From positions 62,001-126,000 of the forward strand of contig NZ_JBQCZW010000001.1 in the NCBI RefSeq assembly GCF_052089425.1: a stretch of DNA of 64,000 nucleotides. Reading direction: 5' to 3'. Positions within the stretch are counted from its first letter, which is position 1, and each line of letters opens with the position of its first letter. This document shows, one piece after another, positions 16,867 through 25,874 of this stretch. The DNA comes from Ancrocorticia sp052089425 (GTDB lineage: Bacteria; Actinomycetota; Actinomycetes; Actinomycetales; Actinomycetaceae). The notes under the pieces were generated by a model. It had not been told where the DNA came from. It made no database searches and worked only from the letters and a program-made list of their open reading frames with translations. The position numbers and the translations under genes are program-made.

Positions 16867-18323
16867 CAGCGCTGCTCCGCTTGAATCTTGCTCCACGCGC
16901 GTTCTAGATCCTCGATGCCGCCAATATTGAAGAACGCCTGCTCGGGGATATGATCGTACACGCCGTCACAAATCCGCTTGAATGCCTCAACGGTTTCATC
17001 AACTGGCACTGTGGATCCCTCCACTCCCGTGAACTTCACGGCCGTGTAGGTGTTCTGTGACAGGTACTGCTGGATGCGACGTGCGCGAGCAACAGTGACC
17101 TTGTCTTCTTCGGAGAGCTCGTCTACGCCCAGGATGGAGATGATGTCCTGAAGCTCCTTGTTCTTCTGAAGAATCGCTTTGACGCGGGTTGCCACATCGT
17201 AGTGCTCGCGGCCAACGATCTGCGGATCCAAGATTCGCGATGTTGATGCCAGCGGGTCCACCGCTGGGTACAGGCCGCGCGAAGCAATCTCACGCGATAG
17301 CTCAGTGGTGGCATCCAAGTGCGCGAAGGTTGTGGCAGGGGCCGGATCAGTGTAATCGTCCGCGGGTACGTAAATCGCCTGAAGCGATGTAATCGAGTGG
17401 CCACGTGTGGAGGTGATTCGCTCCTGCAGTGCGCCCATCTCATCGGCCAGCGTGGGCTGGTAACCCACGGCCGATGGCATACGTCCCAGAAGGGTGGATA
17501 CCTCAGATCCCGCCTGCGTGAAGCGGAAGATGTTATCGATGAACAGCAGCACGTCCTGATTCTGAACATCACGGAAGTACTCCGCCATGGTCAGTCCGGA
17601 TAGGGCGATGCGCAAGCGCACGCCGGGCGGCTCGTCCATCTGTCCGAAAACGAGGGCCGTCTTCTCAAGAACATCGGCTTCGTCCATCTCGTTGATGAGA
17701 TCGTTGCCCTCACGGGTACGCTCACCAACACCGGCGAATACCGATACGCCATCGTGGTCCTGTGCTACGCGCTGAATCATTTCCTGAATGAGCACCGTTT
17801 TACCCACGCCGGCTCCACCGAACAGGCCGATCTTGCCGCCCTGAACGTATGGGGTCAGCAGATCGATCACCTTGATGCCCGTTTCGAACATACGAGTTTC
17901 CGGCTCGAGTTCATCAAAAGCAGGGGCCTTGCGGTGGATGGGCCAGCGCTCCGTGACCTCAAGCTTCTCATCCTCGTCAAGATTCAGGCATTCGCCCAGT
18001 ACGTTGAACACATGACCCTTGGTCACATCTCCCACCGGTACCGTGATCGCGCTGCCGGTATCCTGAACAATAGATCCGCGGACCAAGCCATCGGTTGGCT
18101 TCATGGCAATGCAGCGAACCACGTTATCTCCGAGGTGCTGGGAAACCTCAAGAGTCATCTGGAAACTAGATTCGCCTTCTCCCTGCCCAGCAAGCTCCAC
18201 CGTGGTGGTCAGAGCATTGTTGATCTCGGGTAGGGCGTCAGCCGGGAACTCAACGTCAACGATGGCACCGAGCACTTGGACGATGCGGCCCTGACTGGTA
18301 GTGGTCTCAACAGTGGCACTCAT
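16866..18323 (-). CDS. atpD: F-ATPase beta subunit
   Basis: 485 residues, standard size. Catalytic subunit of F1. The P-loop GGAGVGKT is at 169-176, with the beta-subunit segments GERTREGNDL and LLFIDNIFRFTQAGSEVS and the C-terminal DELSEED of the DELSEED loop. It lies between atpG (30 nt upstream) and atpC (one-base overlap) in the canonical order. Nothing is unusual in sequence. Confidence 0.98.
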   Translation of the reverse strand: MSATVETTTSQGRIVQVLGAIVDVEFPADALPEINNALTTTVELAGQGEGESSFQMTLEVSQHLGDNVVRCIAMKPTDGLVRGSIVQDTGSAITVPVGDVTKGHVFNVLGECLNLDEDEKLEVTERWPIHRKAPAFDELEPETRMFETGIKVIDLLTPYVQGGKIGLFGGAGVGKTVLIQEMIQRVAQDHDGVSVFAGVGERTREGNDLINEMDEADVLEKTALVFGQMDEPPGVRLRIALSGLTMAEYFRDVQNQDVLLFIDNIFRFTQAGSEVSTLLGRMPSAVGYQPTLADEMGALQERITSTRGHSITSLQAIYVPADDYTDPAPATTFAHLDATTELSREIASRGLYPAVDPLASTSRILDPQIVGREHYDVATRVKAILQKNKELQDIISILGVDELSEEDKVTVARARRIQQYLSQNTYTAVKFTGVEGSTVPVDETVEAFKRICDGVYDHIPEQAFFNIGGIEDLERAWSKIQAEQR

Positions 18324-18353
18324 GTTCTTCTCTTCCTTGCGTATTCCGGTGTG

Positions 18354-19289
18354 CTAGCTGGTCTTGAGCGCGTCTGCACCGGAGACGATCTCAGTGAGCT
18401 CAGTTGTGATCTCGGTTTGGCGTGCATTATTGGCCAACCGGGTGTAATCCTCAATAAGCTGCCCGGCATTCTCTGTGGCCGAATGCATGGCTTGTTGGCG
18501 CGACGCGAGCTCAGATGCCGCGGCCATCGAAAGTACATTGGAGATCCGTTGGCGCACATACAGTGGCAGGATCTGATCGAAGAGTTCCTTGGCAGAGGGT
18601 TCAAACTCGTAGACCGGCTGGGTTGGCACCGGATACTCGCCGAGTTCATCAGGCTCCGCCGAACGATCAGCTACCTCCTCATCGGTATCCACGATCTCCA
18701 TGGGGAGCATGTGGCGAACCTGCACCACCTGACGCACCATGGATTCGAACCGCGTGAACACCACGTGAAGCTCGGCCACGGGGTGATCATCCTCAGGGGC
18801 CAAGAAACGTTCCAACAGGGCGTCAGCAATGTTCCTCGTGAGCTCCGTGCTAGGCCGATCGGATTCGCCAGCCCACGTCCTCTCAAGCTCAACTCCACGG
18901 AAACTGTAGTGGGAGATTCCCCTGCGGCCCGTCACAAACAGCACAGGTTCCTTCCCCGATTCGCGCAGCTCATCCATGTAACGGTCCGCCTCGCGCAAAA
19001 CGGACGCCGAATAGGCACCGGCCATGCCGCGATCGGACGTCACGACAAGCACGGCCACCCGGTTCGTATCGGTGCGTTCGGAGAGGAGTGGATGGTTATC
19101 TTCATCAGAATGCCCAGCAACGGTGGCGATCGCTTCGGTGAGAACCCGCGTATACGGATCGTTACCTTGCGCAGTTTCACGCGCCCTAGAGATGCGTGAC
19201 GCCGCGATGAGCTCCATCGCGCGAAACACCTTCTCAAGGGTTGCTGTGGCCCGGATCTTCTCCTTGTAGGCCCGCTGCTTTCCTGCCAC
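18354..19289 (-). CDS. atpG: F-ATPase gamma subunit
   Basis: 311 residues. N-terminal coiled coil (MAGKQRAYKEKIRATATLEK, with RAMELIAASRISRARE) and C-terminal coiled coil (ASELASRQQAMHSATENAGQ) form the rotating shaft around a Rossmann-like middle domain (VVTSDRGMAGAYSASVLREA). A Glu/Asp-rich insert near residues 195-230 is typical of actinobacterial gamma subunits. It starts 2 nt after the atpA stop, so the two are translationally linked. Confidence 0.97.
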   Translation of the reverse strand: MAGKQRAYKEKIRATATLEKVFRAMELIAASRISRARETAQGNDPYTRVLTEAIATVAGHSDEDNHPLLSERTDTNRVAVLVVTSDRGMAGAYSASVLREADRYMDELRESGKEPVLFVTGRRGISHYSFRGVELERTWAGESDRPSTELTRNIADALLERFLAPEDDHPVAELHVVFTRFESMVRQVVQVRHMLPMEIVDTDEEVADRSAEPDELGEYPVPTQPVYEFEPSAKELFDQILPLYVRQRISNVLSMAAASELASRQQAMHSATENAGQLIEDYTRLANNARQTEITTELTEIVSGADALKTS

Positions 19290-19291
19290 TG

Positions 19292-20917
19292 TTAGCCCCG
19301 CTTACCACGAACGATTTGCTCTTGAGCCTGCTCAGTTTCCACTTCGGCCTCAGATTCTGATAGGAGGCCCTCAGAAACCATGAATCCCTGCTGGAAGGCT
19401 TCAACGGCACTGCGAAGTTCGCTCTCAGTTTCATCGGTGAGAAGCCCAGTTTCAGCAATGGTAGCCAGAACGGCGGAATTATGTTCCACATAATCGAGCA
19501 TGCCAGATTCGAAATCATGGACCTTCTCAACCGGGATCTCATCCAAGTACCCGCCCGTACCGGCCCACACGGACACAACCTGCTGCTCCGCCCTATACGG
19601 GGTGTACTGGGGCTGCTTGAGCAACTCCATCAGTCTCTCGCCACGTGCCAGCTGTTGGCGCGTGGTGGCATCCAAATCGGAAGCAAACATGGCGAAGGCA
19701 GCCTGCGAGCGATACTGCGCCAAGGTGATCTTGAGTGTTCCCGCTACCTTCTTCATCGCCTTGATCTGGGCGTCTCCGCCAACGCGGGACACGGAAATGC
19801 CCACGTCCACGGCCGGGCGCTGATCCGAATTGAACAGATCGGACTGGAGGAAGATCTGCCCATCCGTAATGGAGATAACGTTGGTGGGAATGTAGGCAGA
19901 AACGTCATTGGCCTTCGTCTCAATGAGGGGAAGGCCGGTCATTGACCCACCGCCCAGTTCATCGGACAGCTTGGCGCAGCGCTCCAGCAAACGAGAGTGC
20001 AAGTAGAACACATCGCCCGGGTACGCCTCGCGCCCCGGCGGGCGGCGAAGCAGAAGGGACACAGCGCGGTAGGCCTCAGCCTGCTTGGACAGATCATCAA
20101 ACACGATGAGGACGTGCTTGCCGCTGTACATCCAGTGCTGGCCGATGGCCGATCCGGTGTATGGCGAAAGGTACTTGTAGCCCGCAGGGTCAGATGCCGG
20201 GGATGCCACGATCGTGGTGTACTCCATCGCACCGAAGCGCTCAAGGGTTGAGCGCACCGAGGCGATCGTTGACCCCTTTTGCCCAATCGCCACATACACG
20301 CAGCGCACCTGCTTGTCCGGATCGCCCGAATCCCAGTTTTCTTTCTGGTTCAGGATCGTATCGATCGCTAGGGCAGTCTTACCCGTCTGACGATCTCCAA
20401 TGATGAGCTGGCGCTGGCCGCGGCCAATCGGGATCATGGCGTCAATCGCCTTGATGCCCGTTTGCAGTGGTTCATTCACGCTCTTACGTGCCATAACGCC
20501 CGGAGCCTGAAGTTCCAGAGCGCGCCTGCCATCAAGATCGGTGATATCACCTAGGCCGTCAATGGGATGCCCGAGCGGATCGACTGTGCGCCCAAGGTAA
20601 CCATCACCCACGGGGACGGACAGAACCTCACCGGTACGGCGAACGTCTTGGCCCTCTTCGATAGCGGAAAAATCTCCAAGAACAACCACGCCGATGTCGC
20701 GTTCCTCGAGGTTCATCGCCAAGCCGAGCGTCCCGTCGTCGAACTGCAAAAGCTCGTTCGCCATCGTGCCTCGCAGGCCCTCAACGCGCGCGATACCATC
20801 GGCCGTGAGTGTCACGTGGCCAACTTCTTCGCTCGCGGTTTCACTTGGCTTGTACGAGCTCACAAAGCTGTCGAGTGCAGACCTGATCTCCTCGGGCCGG
20901 ATTGTCAGTTCAGCCAT
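19292..20917 (-). CDS. atpA: F-ATPase alpha subunit
   Basis: 541 residues. Non-catalytic nucleotide-binding subunit of F1 with P-loop GDRQTGKT at 174-181, the alpha-signature segment around PGREAYPGDVFYLHSRLLER, and VGISVSRVGGDAQ. The C-terminal tail past residue 510 is acidic (SESEAEVETEQAQEQ), as in other Actinobacteria. It is separated from atpH by 72 nt. That gap holds a small hairpin (ACGGC TCC GCCGT) and a direct repeat of TACCGG, possibly setting the higher alpha/beta expression level. Confidence 0.98.
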   Translation of the reverse strand: MAELTIRPEEIRSALDSFVSSYKPSETASEEVGHVTLTADGIARVEGLRGTMANELLQFDDGTLGLAMNLEERDIGVVVLGDFSAIEEGQDVRRTGEVLSVPVGDGYLGRTVDPLGHPIDGLGDITDLDGRRALELQAPGVMARKSVNEPLQTGIKAIDAMIPIGRGQRQLIIGDRQTGKTALAIDTILNQKENWDSGDPDKQVRCVYVAIGQKGSTIASVRSTLERFGAMEYTTIVASPASDPAGYKYLSPYTGSAIGQHWMYSGKHVLIVFDDLSKQAEAYRAVSLLLRRPPGREAYPGDVFYLHSRLLERCAKLSDELGGGSMTGLPLIETKANDVSAYIPTNVISITDGQIFLQSDLFNSDQRPAVDVGISVSRVGGDAQIKAMKKVAGTLKITLAQYRSQAAFAMFASDLDATTRQQLARGERLMELLKQPQYTPYRAEQQVVSVWAGTGGYLDEIPVEKVHDFESGMLDYVEHNSAVLATIAETGLLTDETESELRSAVEAFQQGFMVSEGLLSESEAEVETEQAQEQIVRGKRG

Positions 20918-20989
20918 ATCTCATTCCTTCGTTTAACGGCTCCGCCGTGAATCAATACCGGCAAAGTACCGGACACTGTCTCCTGCTCG

Positions 20990-21799
20990 TTATTCCATTG
21001 CCTCACGCAATTGATCGAGGCGATGGGCGAGCGTCCCATCTATTACATCTTCACCAACACGAACCCGCACGCCACCGATAACCCTCGAATCAACGTGCAC
21101 GTGCACGTTGACCGGGCCACCGTAACGTTCAGAGAGAAGCCGTGTCAGCCTCTCTTCTTGGGCCTGGCTGAGCGGTACAGCCACGGTTACTGACGCAACC
21201 GACCGTTGGGTACGTTCGGCCGCGGCCTCAGTCATGGCCGCCAGCGTGCGAATAATCGACACGCGTGGGGCAAGCCGAACCGCGTGATCCAACAAGAGCT
21301 TCGTATCATCTTCCAAGCCAGTGAACACCGCGGCCGCAAGGGCAGCGCGATCACTTGCCGTCCGCGAGCGATCTCCAAGTGCCACACGCAGATCGCGCTC
21401 ATCGCGCAGCATGCGCCGCACGCTGTACAGCTCGTGTTCAACGCGTGCGATAAGCCCGGCGCGTCCTGCACCGGACATCACCGATTGCACGCCCAGAGAA
21501 TCGATCACATCAAGCAGCTCAGCCGGAGACTTCCAACGTGACCGGACCACCCCGGAAAGTAGATCGGATACTGGTCCCGAGACCTTGCCGCCAAATACAT
21601 CAAGCACGAGCCGCGATCTATCCGCACTAGCGCGCGCTGGATCAGTCAGAGCACGTCCCAGAATGGAGGTGTCCCCAATGACGCCAGCAACTGTAAAAAG
21701 CTCCTGAGCGCATTCGCGTTCACCACCGTCGCGTTCCGCAAGGATGGTGTCCCACGTTGTACTCAACCGTGTGAGGGCTGCTTGGCTGCTTGACCGCAT
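20990..21799 (-). CDS. atpH: F-ATPase delta subunit
   Basis: 269 residues, about 90 longer than the E. coli protein but normal for Actinobacteria. It links the F1 head to the peripheral stalk. The C-terminal conserved part is visible (VTVAVPLSQAQEERLTRLLS and VIGGVRVRVGEDVIDGTLAH). Its ATG shares one base with the atpF stop (TGATG). The order B-E-F-H-A-G-D-C is canonical. Confidence 0.95.
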   Translation of the reverse strand: MRSSSQAALTRLSTTWDTILAERDGGERECAQELFTVAGVIGDTSILGRALTDPARASADRSRLVLDVFGGKVSGPVSDLLSGVVRSRWKSPAELLDVIDSLGVQSVMSGAGRAGLIARVEHELYSVRRMLRDERDLRVALGDRSRTASDRAALAAAVFTGLEDDTKLLLDHAVRLAPRVSIIRTLAAMTEAAAERTQRSVASVTVAVPLSQAQEERLTRLLSERYGGPVNVHVHVDSRVIGGVRVRVGEDVIDGTLAHRLDQLREAME

Positions 21800-22365
21800 C
21801 AGTTCTCCTTGGCCTCGGCCTTCGCGAGCTGAGCGTTCTGCGCCTCGAGTTCATCGAGGAAGCGATCGATCACGCTCTGCGAAATCTCAGGATCAAGGGA
21901 CTGCGCACCAACGATCTTGCCGGCGAGCTCCACAGCAAGGGAGCCCACATCACTCTGTAGCGCCCTCTTGGCCGCTACAGTATCGGCTTCCATCTGGCGT
22001 TGAGCATTCGATGTGATGCGCTCTGCCTCAGCCGCTGCGTTCTTCTTAGCAGCCTCCGCGGCATCCTCCGCGTTGGCTTTTGCTTGATTGCGGATCTGGG
22101 CGGCCTGACGGTGAGCCTCGTTGACCTCTTCGGTCAGCGCTTCGCGTTCCCCTGCTACCTCTTCTTTGGCAAGCGCGGCGGCGTTCAGGCCGTCCTCGAT
22201 CTTGGTTTTGCGCTCATCGAGCACATCCATGAACGTGGGCCATGCCAGCTTCCCAATCACCAGAGCCACGATGACAAACGCGATCGTGCCCCAGATCAGA
22301 TCAGCTGGTGCAGGAAGCAGGAGGTTCTGCTGCTCCGCCGCCGTCATGGTGACAGAAAACATCAT
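21799..22365 (-). CDS. atpF: F-ATPase b subunit
   Basis: 188 residues. One N-terminal helix (DLIWGTIAFVIVALVIGKLA) anchors it in the membrane, followed by a long Ala/Glu-rich coiled coil that forms the peripheral stalk. The first ATG overlaps the atpE stop (ATGA); a second ATG immediately follows in the same frame, so the exact start is open by one codon. Confidence 0.95.
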   Translation of the reverse strand: MMFSVTMTAAEQQNLLLPAPADLIWGTIAFVIVALVIGKLAWPTFMDVLDERKTKIEDGLNAAALAKEEVAGEREALTEEVNEAHRQAAQIRNQAKANAEDAAEAAKKNAAAEAERITSNAQRQMEADTVAAKRALQSDVGSLAVELAGKIVGAQSLDPEISQSVIDRFLDELEAQNAQLAKAEAKEN

Positions 22366-22577
22366 GCTCCAAAGACAAGCCCAGCAACGAAGCCGATCAG
22401 GCCAAGGGCCTCAACGAACGCTGCTGAAATCAGCATGTTCACGCGTAGGAAGCTCTTGACTTCTGGCTGGCGGGCCGTAGCCTCCTGAGTTTTCGCGGCA
22501 AGCAGGCCGATGCCGATGCCAGGTCCAAGCGTCGCAAGGCCATAACCGATGGTTGCGATGTTGCCGACAATCTCCAT
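22362..22577 (-). CDS. atpE: F-ATPase c subunit
   Basis: 71 residues forming two helices joined by the polar loop QEATARQPEV. The ion-binding carboxylate is Glu56 in AAFVEALGLIG. The residues of the known sodium-binding signature are not present, so proton coupling is expected. The glycine-rich first helix (GYGLATLGPGIGIG) is normal. It lies 35 nt after atpB and overlaps atpF by 4 nt. Confidence 0.96.
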   Translation of the reverse strand: MEIVGNIATIGYGLATLGPGIGIGLLAAKTQEATARQPEVKSFLRVNMLISAAFVEALGLIGFVAGLVFGA

Positions 22578-22612
22578 AATGAATCTTCCTTTGGTTATTG
22601 GTTACAGACGGA

Positions 22613-23431
22613 TCAGTGTTCTTCGATGGATAGTGAAATATATACCGCGCTCAGCAGCGCGAAGATGTAAGCCTGAAGGCTCGCAATGAATACCTCGAAG
22701 GCTACGAAGACCATTCCAGCTATCAGTGTGAGTGAACCCAACGCGATTCCGGAGGCACCGCCCATACCCAAGTACAGGAAGTTGGTGCCAACGAAGCAGA
22801 GCACCAGAATCATGTGGCCGGCCACCATGTTGGCAAGGAGTCGAATGGTCAGGGTGAGAGGCCTGATGATGAACGTGGAGAGGAATTCTATCGGGATCAT
22901 CAAGATGTACAGGATCTTCGGCATCCCCGGCGGCATCAACTGATTCTTAAAGAAGTGCCCAGCTCCCTGAGCCCTGATACCTGCCACGATGAAGCCCAAG
23001 TAGGCAACCACCGCGTACACCAGCGGCATTCCGATCACGGAGGTAGCCGCGATCTGAAGGCCCGGAATTACGCCGGTCAAGTTCATGAAGAGAACGCCGA
23101 AGAAGATGGTGGCCAGCATCGGCATATAGCGATCGGCCTTGTCCTCCCCGATAATCTCGTGACCAATTTGCTTGCGCACAAAGTCAAGACCAAATTCCAC
23201 GGTTGCCTGCGCCCTACCGGGAACGAGCTTCGCGCGGCGAGCGTATAGCCCGAAAATAAGCGCGAGGATCACCACAGCCACGAGCCGCACCAATATGAGG
23301 CGGTTCATTTCGAACGGCGTACCCTCAAAAAGGAAGGGCTCCGGGAAGAACTCTTCTAGACCCGGGACGTGCCACAGGTCATCGCCAGCAGCGAGAGTGG
23401 TTCCCGAGGTTGCGGCGAGAGAAACCAACAA
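22613..23431 (-). CDS. atpB: F-ATPase a subunit (TTG start likely)
   Basis: 272 residues if begun at the TTG at 23431, which has GGAGG exactly 5 nt upstream and gives a family-like N-terminus (LLVSLAATSGTTLAAGDDLW). Longer in-frame starts at 23491 (ATG) or 23512 lack a convincing ribosome-binding site and would add an Arg/Glu-rich segment. The protein is the membrane stator that conducts ions past the c-ring. The essential Arg lies in the TLTIRLLANMVAGHMIL segment. It is the first structural gene of the ATPase, 216 nt after the atpI-like gene. Confidence 0.93.
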   Translation of the reverse strand: MLVSLAATSGTTLAAGDDLWHVPGLEEFFPEPFLFEGTPFEMNRLILVRLVAVVILALIFGLYARRAKLVPGRAQATVEFGLDFVRKQIGHEIIGEDKADRYMPMLATIFFGVLFMNLTGVIPGLQIAATSVIGMPLVYAVVAYLGFIVAGIRAQGAGHFFKNQLMPPGMPKILYILMIPIEFLSTFIIRPLTLTIRLLANMVAGHMILVLCFVGTNFLYLGMGGASGIALGSLTLIAGMVFVAFEVFIASLQAYIFALLSAVYISLSIEEH

Positions 23432-23647
23432 GCCATCCTCCGTACGTTGAGTGGACGAGGCGCGGCTACGCTCCTCGAGGCACTTGTTCATGATACCCGC
23501 CAACGCCAACAAACGTGAACCGAATCCTACGTAACGCCCGTATCAATCGAGCATGACGGCAACGGATGCGCGCGCCCCACACGGCCTTCGCTTTCACCGC
23601 TTACCAGCGCCAAATACCCCGTGTTTCGTGACTATTTCGCGGATTAT

Positions 23648-24094
23648 CTATGATTCGTCAATATCCAGCCCGGGACCTTCGGCCCGCATCACCACGGCAA
23701 CCATGGTCCCCAAAGCAATCATTTCTCCCACTATGAGAGTGACCACAAGGCCGATGTCATCAACACCGGCCATTCGGCCCAGCCATACAACCACGCACGC
23801 CGTGATGACAACTTTGACAGCGTAGGCAATCCCGGTTGCCACGCCTCCGCCGCTTCCCACGCGCACAATCACGGCGGTCAAGGCAAAGGACACAATCACG
23901 GCCAGCCCAGAAATCACCGCGGCAATCCCCCAATCGCCACGCCCAACGGCAAACGCGATAACGGCCGCAAGCCCGCCAGCTACTCCAACGCTCAGTCCGC
24001 ACCACAGCGCGATCAGTGTGAAGAGTTGGCCAATGCTCAGGGTCTCGCCCGGCTGACGCCGCCACGGCGCGCGGATGTGGCGCCGCTCAGTCAT
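23648..24094 (-). CDS. Small membrane protein in the AtpI position
   Basis: 148 residues from the ATG at 24094, which overlaps the preceding gene by 8 nt (ATGACTGA). Four hydrophobic segments are visible (LSIGQLFTLIALWCGLSVGV, LAAVIAFAVG, AAVISGLAVIVSFALTAVIV, IGLVVTLIVGEMIALGTMVA). Position between the WecA-like gene and atpB is that of the poorly conserved AtpI-type assembly protein, which helps build the c-ring. Sequence similarity to AtpI is weak by eye, so the assignment rests mainly on place, size and topology. Confidence 0.7.
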   Translation of the reverse strand: MTERRHIRAPWRRQPGETLSIGQLFTLIALWCGLSVGVAGGLAAVIAFAVGRGDWGIAAVISGLAVIVSFALTAVIVRVGSGGGVATGIAYAVKVVITACVVVWLGRMAGVDDIGLVVTLIVGEMIALGTMVAVVMRAEGPGLDIDES

Positions 24095-25238
24095 CTCCCA
24101 CCACATTTTCATCAGGAATCCGAGTATCGTCATCGGCCTTGATGCGCTCCCCCTTGTGCCATTTCAAGGCTCTCCGCGTCACAACGATCGCCATCACAAC
24201 GGCTACGGCGGACACGGGAATTACATACTTGCCGGGGAGAATGACCAGAGCAACGCAGGTCAAGGAGGCGATTGCGGCCCAGAGGTACAGCGTAAGGACG
24301 GCGCCCTGGTGCGAATGCCCCCGGCGAAGCAGACGGTGATGGAGATGCCCGGCGTCCGCATGGAATGGGGACTGCCCTCTGGCCAGCCGGCGCACAACGG
24401 CCCACACAAAATCAATGAGCGGCAACAGAATCACGGCCGCGGGCACCAAGATTGGCATGTAGGCGGGGAACGAATCACCAACGGAGGTGTTCGCGGGATC
24501 GATCTGGCCGGTCACGAGAATGCCAGCCCCCGCAATCACCATCCCGAGCATGAGTGCGCCGGAATCCCCCATGAAAATGCTGGCCGGATGGAAGTTGTGG
24601 GGAAGGAATCCCACACAGATCCCCACGAGTGCCGCCACCACAACGGAGGATACGGCGGCATAATTATCGGGGCTGGCATCCCTGGCGAGGAAGTAGGAGT
24701 AAGCAAAGAACGCAGATCCCGCGATCCCCACGATACCGGCGGCCAGCCCGTCCAATCCGTCCATGAAATTGACCGCATTGGCCACCACAATCACCACCAT
24801 GACCGTGACGAACAGGGACAGACGCGATGATCCCACAGTGAGCCCCATGAAGGGCACGGAAGCAAGCTGCACACCCTGCCAAGCCATCGCTCCGGCGGCC
24901 AGCACTTGCCCGGCCAGTTTGGCGTACCAATCCAGTTGCCAAATGTCATCGATCGCGCCAACCAAGCACATGATTCCCGCACCGATGAGGACGCCCCACA
25001 CTCCGGATCCCGAGGCGAACACCCAGTGAAGGTAGGGAATCTGGGATGCCACGAGGAGGGCCACAAGTAGCCCGCAGTACATGGCGATTCCGCCAAGCCG
25101 CGGGATGGGAACCGTGTGAATATCGCGCGCTCGTACGCCAGTCACCGCGCCAACGGCCAGAGCCATCCGCCGAATCACCGGCACCATGAGGTAGGTGATG
25201 GCTGCGGCGAGCACCATAATGAGCAGGTATACGCGCAT
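24087..25238 (-). CDS. wecA: Polyprenyl-phosphate GlcNAc-1-phosphate transferase, WecA/TagO type
   Basis: 383 residues, about eleven helices. It belongs to the MraY/WecA family that moves a sugar 1-phosphate onto a lipid carrier. Family motifs are DIHTVPIPRLGGIAMYCGLL (N-terminal), GAIDDIWQLDWYAKLAGQ with the Asp pair, AVNFMDGLDGLAAGI and the cytoplasmic histidine-rich GHLHHRLLRRGHSH. It sits in the same spot as the mycobacterial Rv1302/WecA gene beside the ATPase operon, and probably starts arabinogalactan-like or other wall polysaccharide synthesis. The gap to tsaC upstream is 12 nt. Confidence 0.92.
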   Translation of the reverse strand: MRVYLLIMVLAAAITYLMVPVIRRMALAVGAVTGVRARDIHTVPIPRLGGIAMYCGLLVALLVASQIPYLHWVFASGSGVWGVLIGAGIMCLVGAIDDIWQLDWYAKLAGQVLAAGAMAWQGVQLASVPFMGLTVGSSRLSLFVTVMVVIVVANAVNFMDGLDGLAAGIVGIAGSAFFAYSYFLARDASPDNYAAVSSVVVAALVGICVGFLPHNFHPASIFMGDSGALMLGMVIAGAGILVTGQIDPANTSVGDSFPAYMPILVPAAVILLPLIDFVWAVVRRLARGQSPFHADAGHLHHRLLRRGHSHQGAVLTLYLWAAIASLTCVALVILPGKYVIPVSAVAVVMAIVVTRRALKWHKGERIKADDDTRIPDENVVGDD

Positions 25239-25250
25239 TGAGTGAGCCTC

Positions 25251-25874
25251 CTATTGGGCGAGCATACCGAATCGCGCGATCTCAGAATCGGGGATCGCGC
25301 CGCGGCGGACAATCGTCAGCTGTTCGCCCACGATCACGATAGTGGAGGGTTCTCCGCCACCGCATTCGCCCCCGTCAAGGTACAGGGATACTTTCTCGCC
25401 CAACTGCTGACGGGCCTGAGCGACAGTTGCCGCCGGGTGCTGGGCGGTGAGGTTTGCGGAGGAGACGGCCATTGGCCCTGCGGTAGCCAAAAGGTCCAGT
25501 GCGATCGGGTTATCGGGCATACGCAAGGCAACTGTGCCGCCCGTTTCCCCCAGATCCCAGCCGATCTCCTCGCGCGCAGGAAGGATGATCGTGAGCGCTC
25601 CGGGCCAGAATTCATCCATGAGAGCGCGCGCCACGTCCGGCACGTGGGTGGTCAGCTTCTCAGCGTCCGCCACAGATGCCACAAGCACGGGCGACGGCTT
25701 ATCGCGGCCGCGCCCCTTCGCGGTGAGCAGCTTGTCCACAGCGGTGGGCGAAAACGCGTCCGCTCCCACGCCATACACGGTATCCGTTGGGAGTACCACA
25801 AGTTCGCCGTGCCCCACGGCACTAGCCGCTTGTGCGATTGCGTCCTGATCCCGTGAACAATCCAAGATTTTCAT
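25251..25874 (-). CDS. tsaC: Threonylcarbamoyl-AMP synthase (TsaC/Sua5 type)
   Basis: 207 residues from the ATG at 25874, overlapping the prmC stop by 4 nt (ATGA). It makes threonylcarbamoyl-AMP for the t6A modification of ANN-decoding tRNAs. The YrdC domain is clear: ELVVLPTDTVYGVGADAF, then AKGRGRDKPSPVLVAS, and SSANLTAQHPAATVAQARQQ near residue 150. The C-terminal domain of long Sua5 proteins is absent, so it is the short TsaC form. An upstream in-frame codon at 25943 lies inside prmC. Confidence 0.93.
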   Translation of the reverse strand: MKILDCSRDQDAIAQAASAVGHGELVVLPTDTVYGVGADAFSPTAVDKLLTAKGRGRDKPSPVLVASVADAEKLTTHVPDVARALMDEFWPGALTIILPAREEIGWDLGETGGTVALRMPDNPIALDLLATAGPMAVSSANLTAQHPAATVAQARQQLGEKVSLYLDGGECGGGEPSTIVIVGEQLTIVRRGAIPDSEIARFGMLAQ

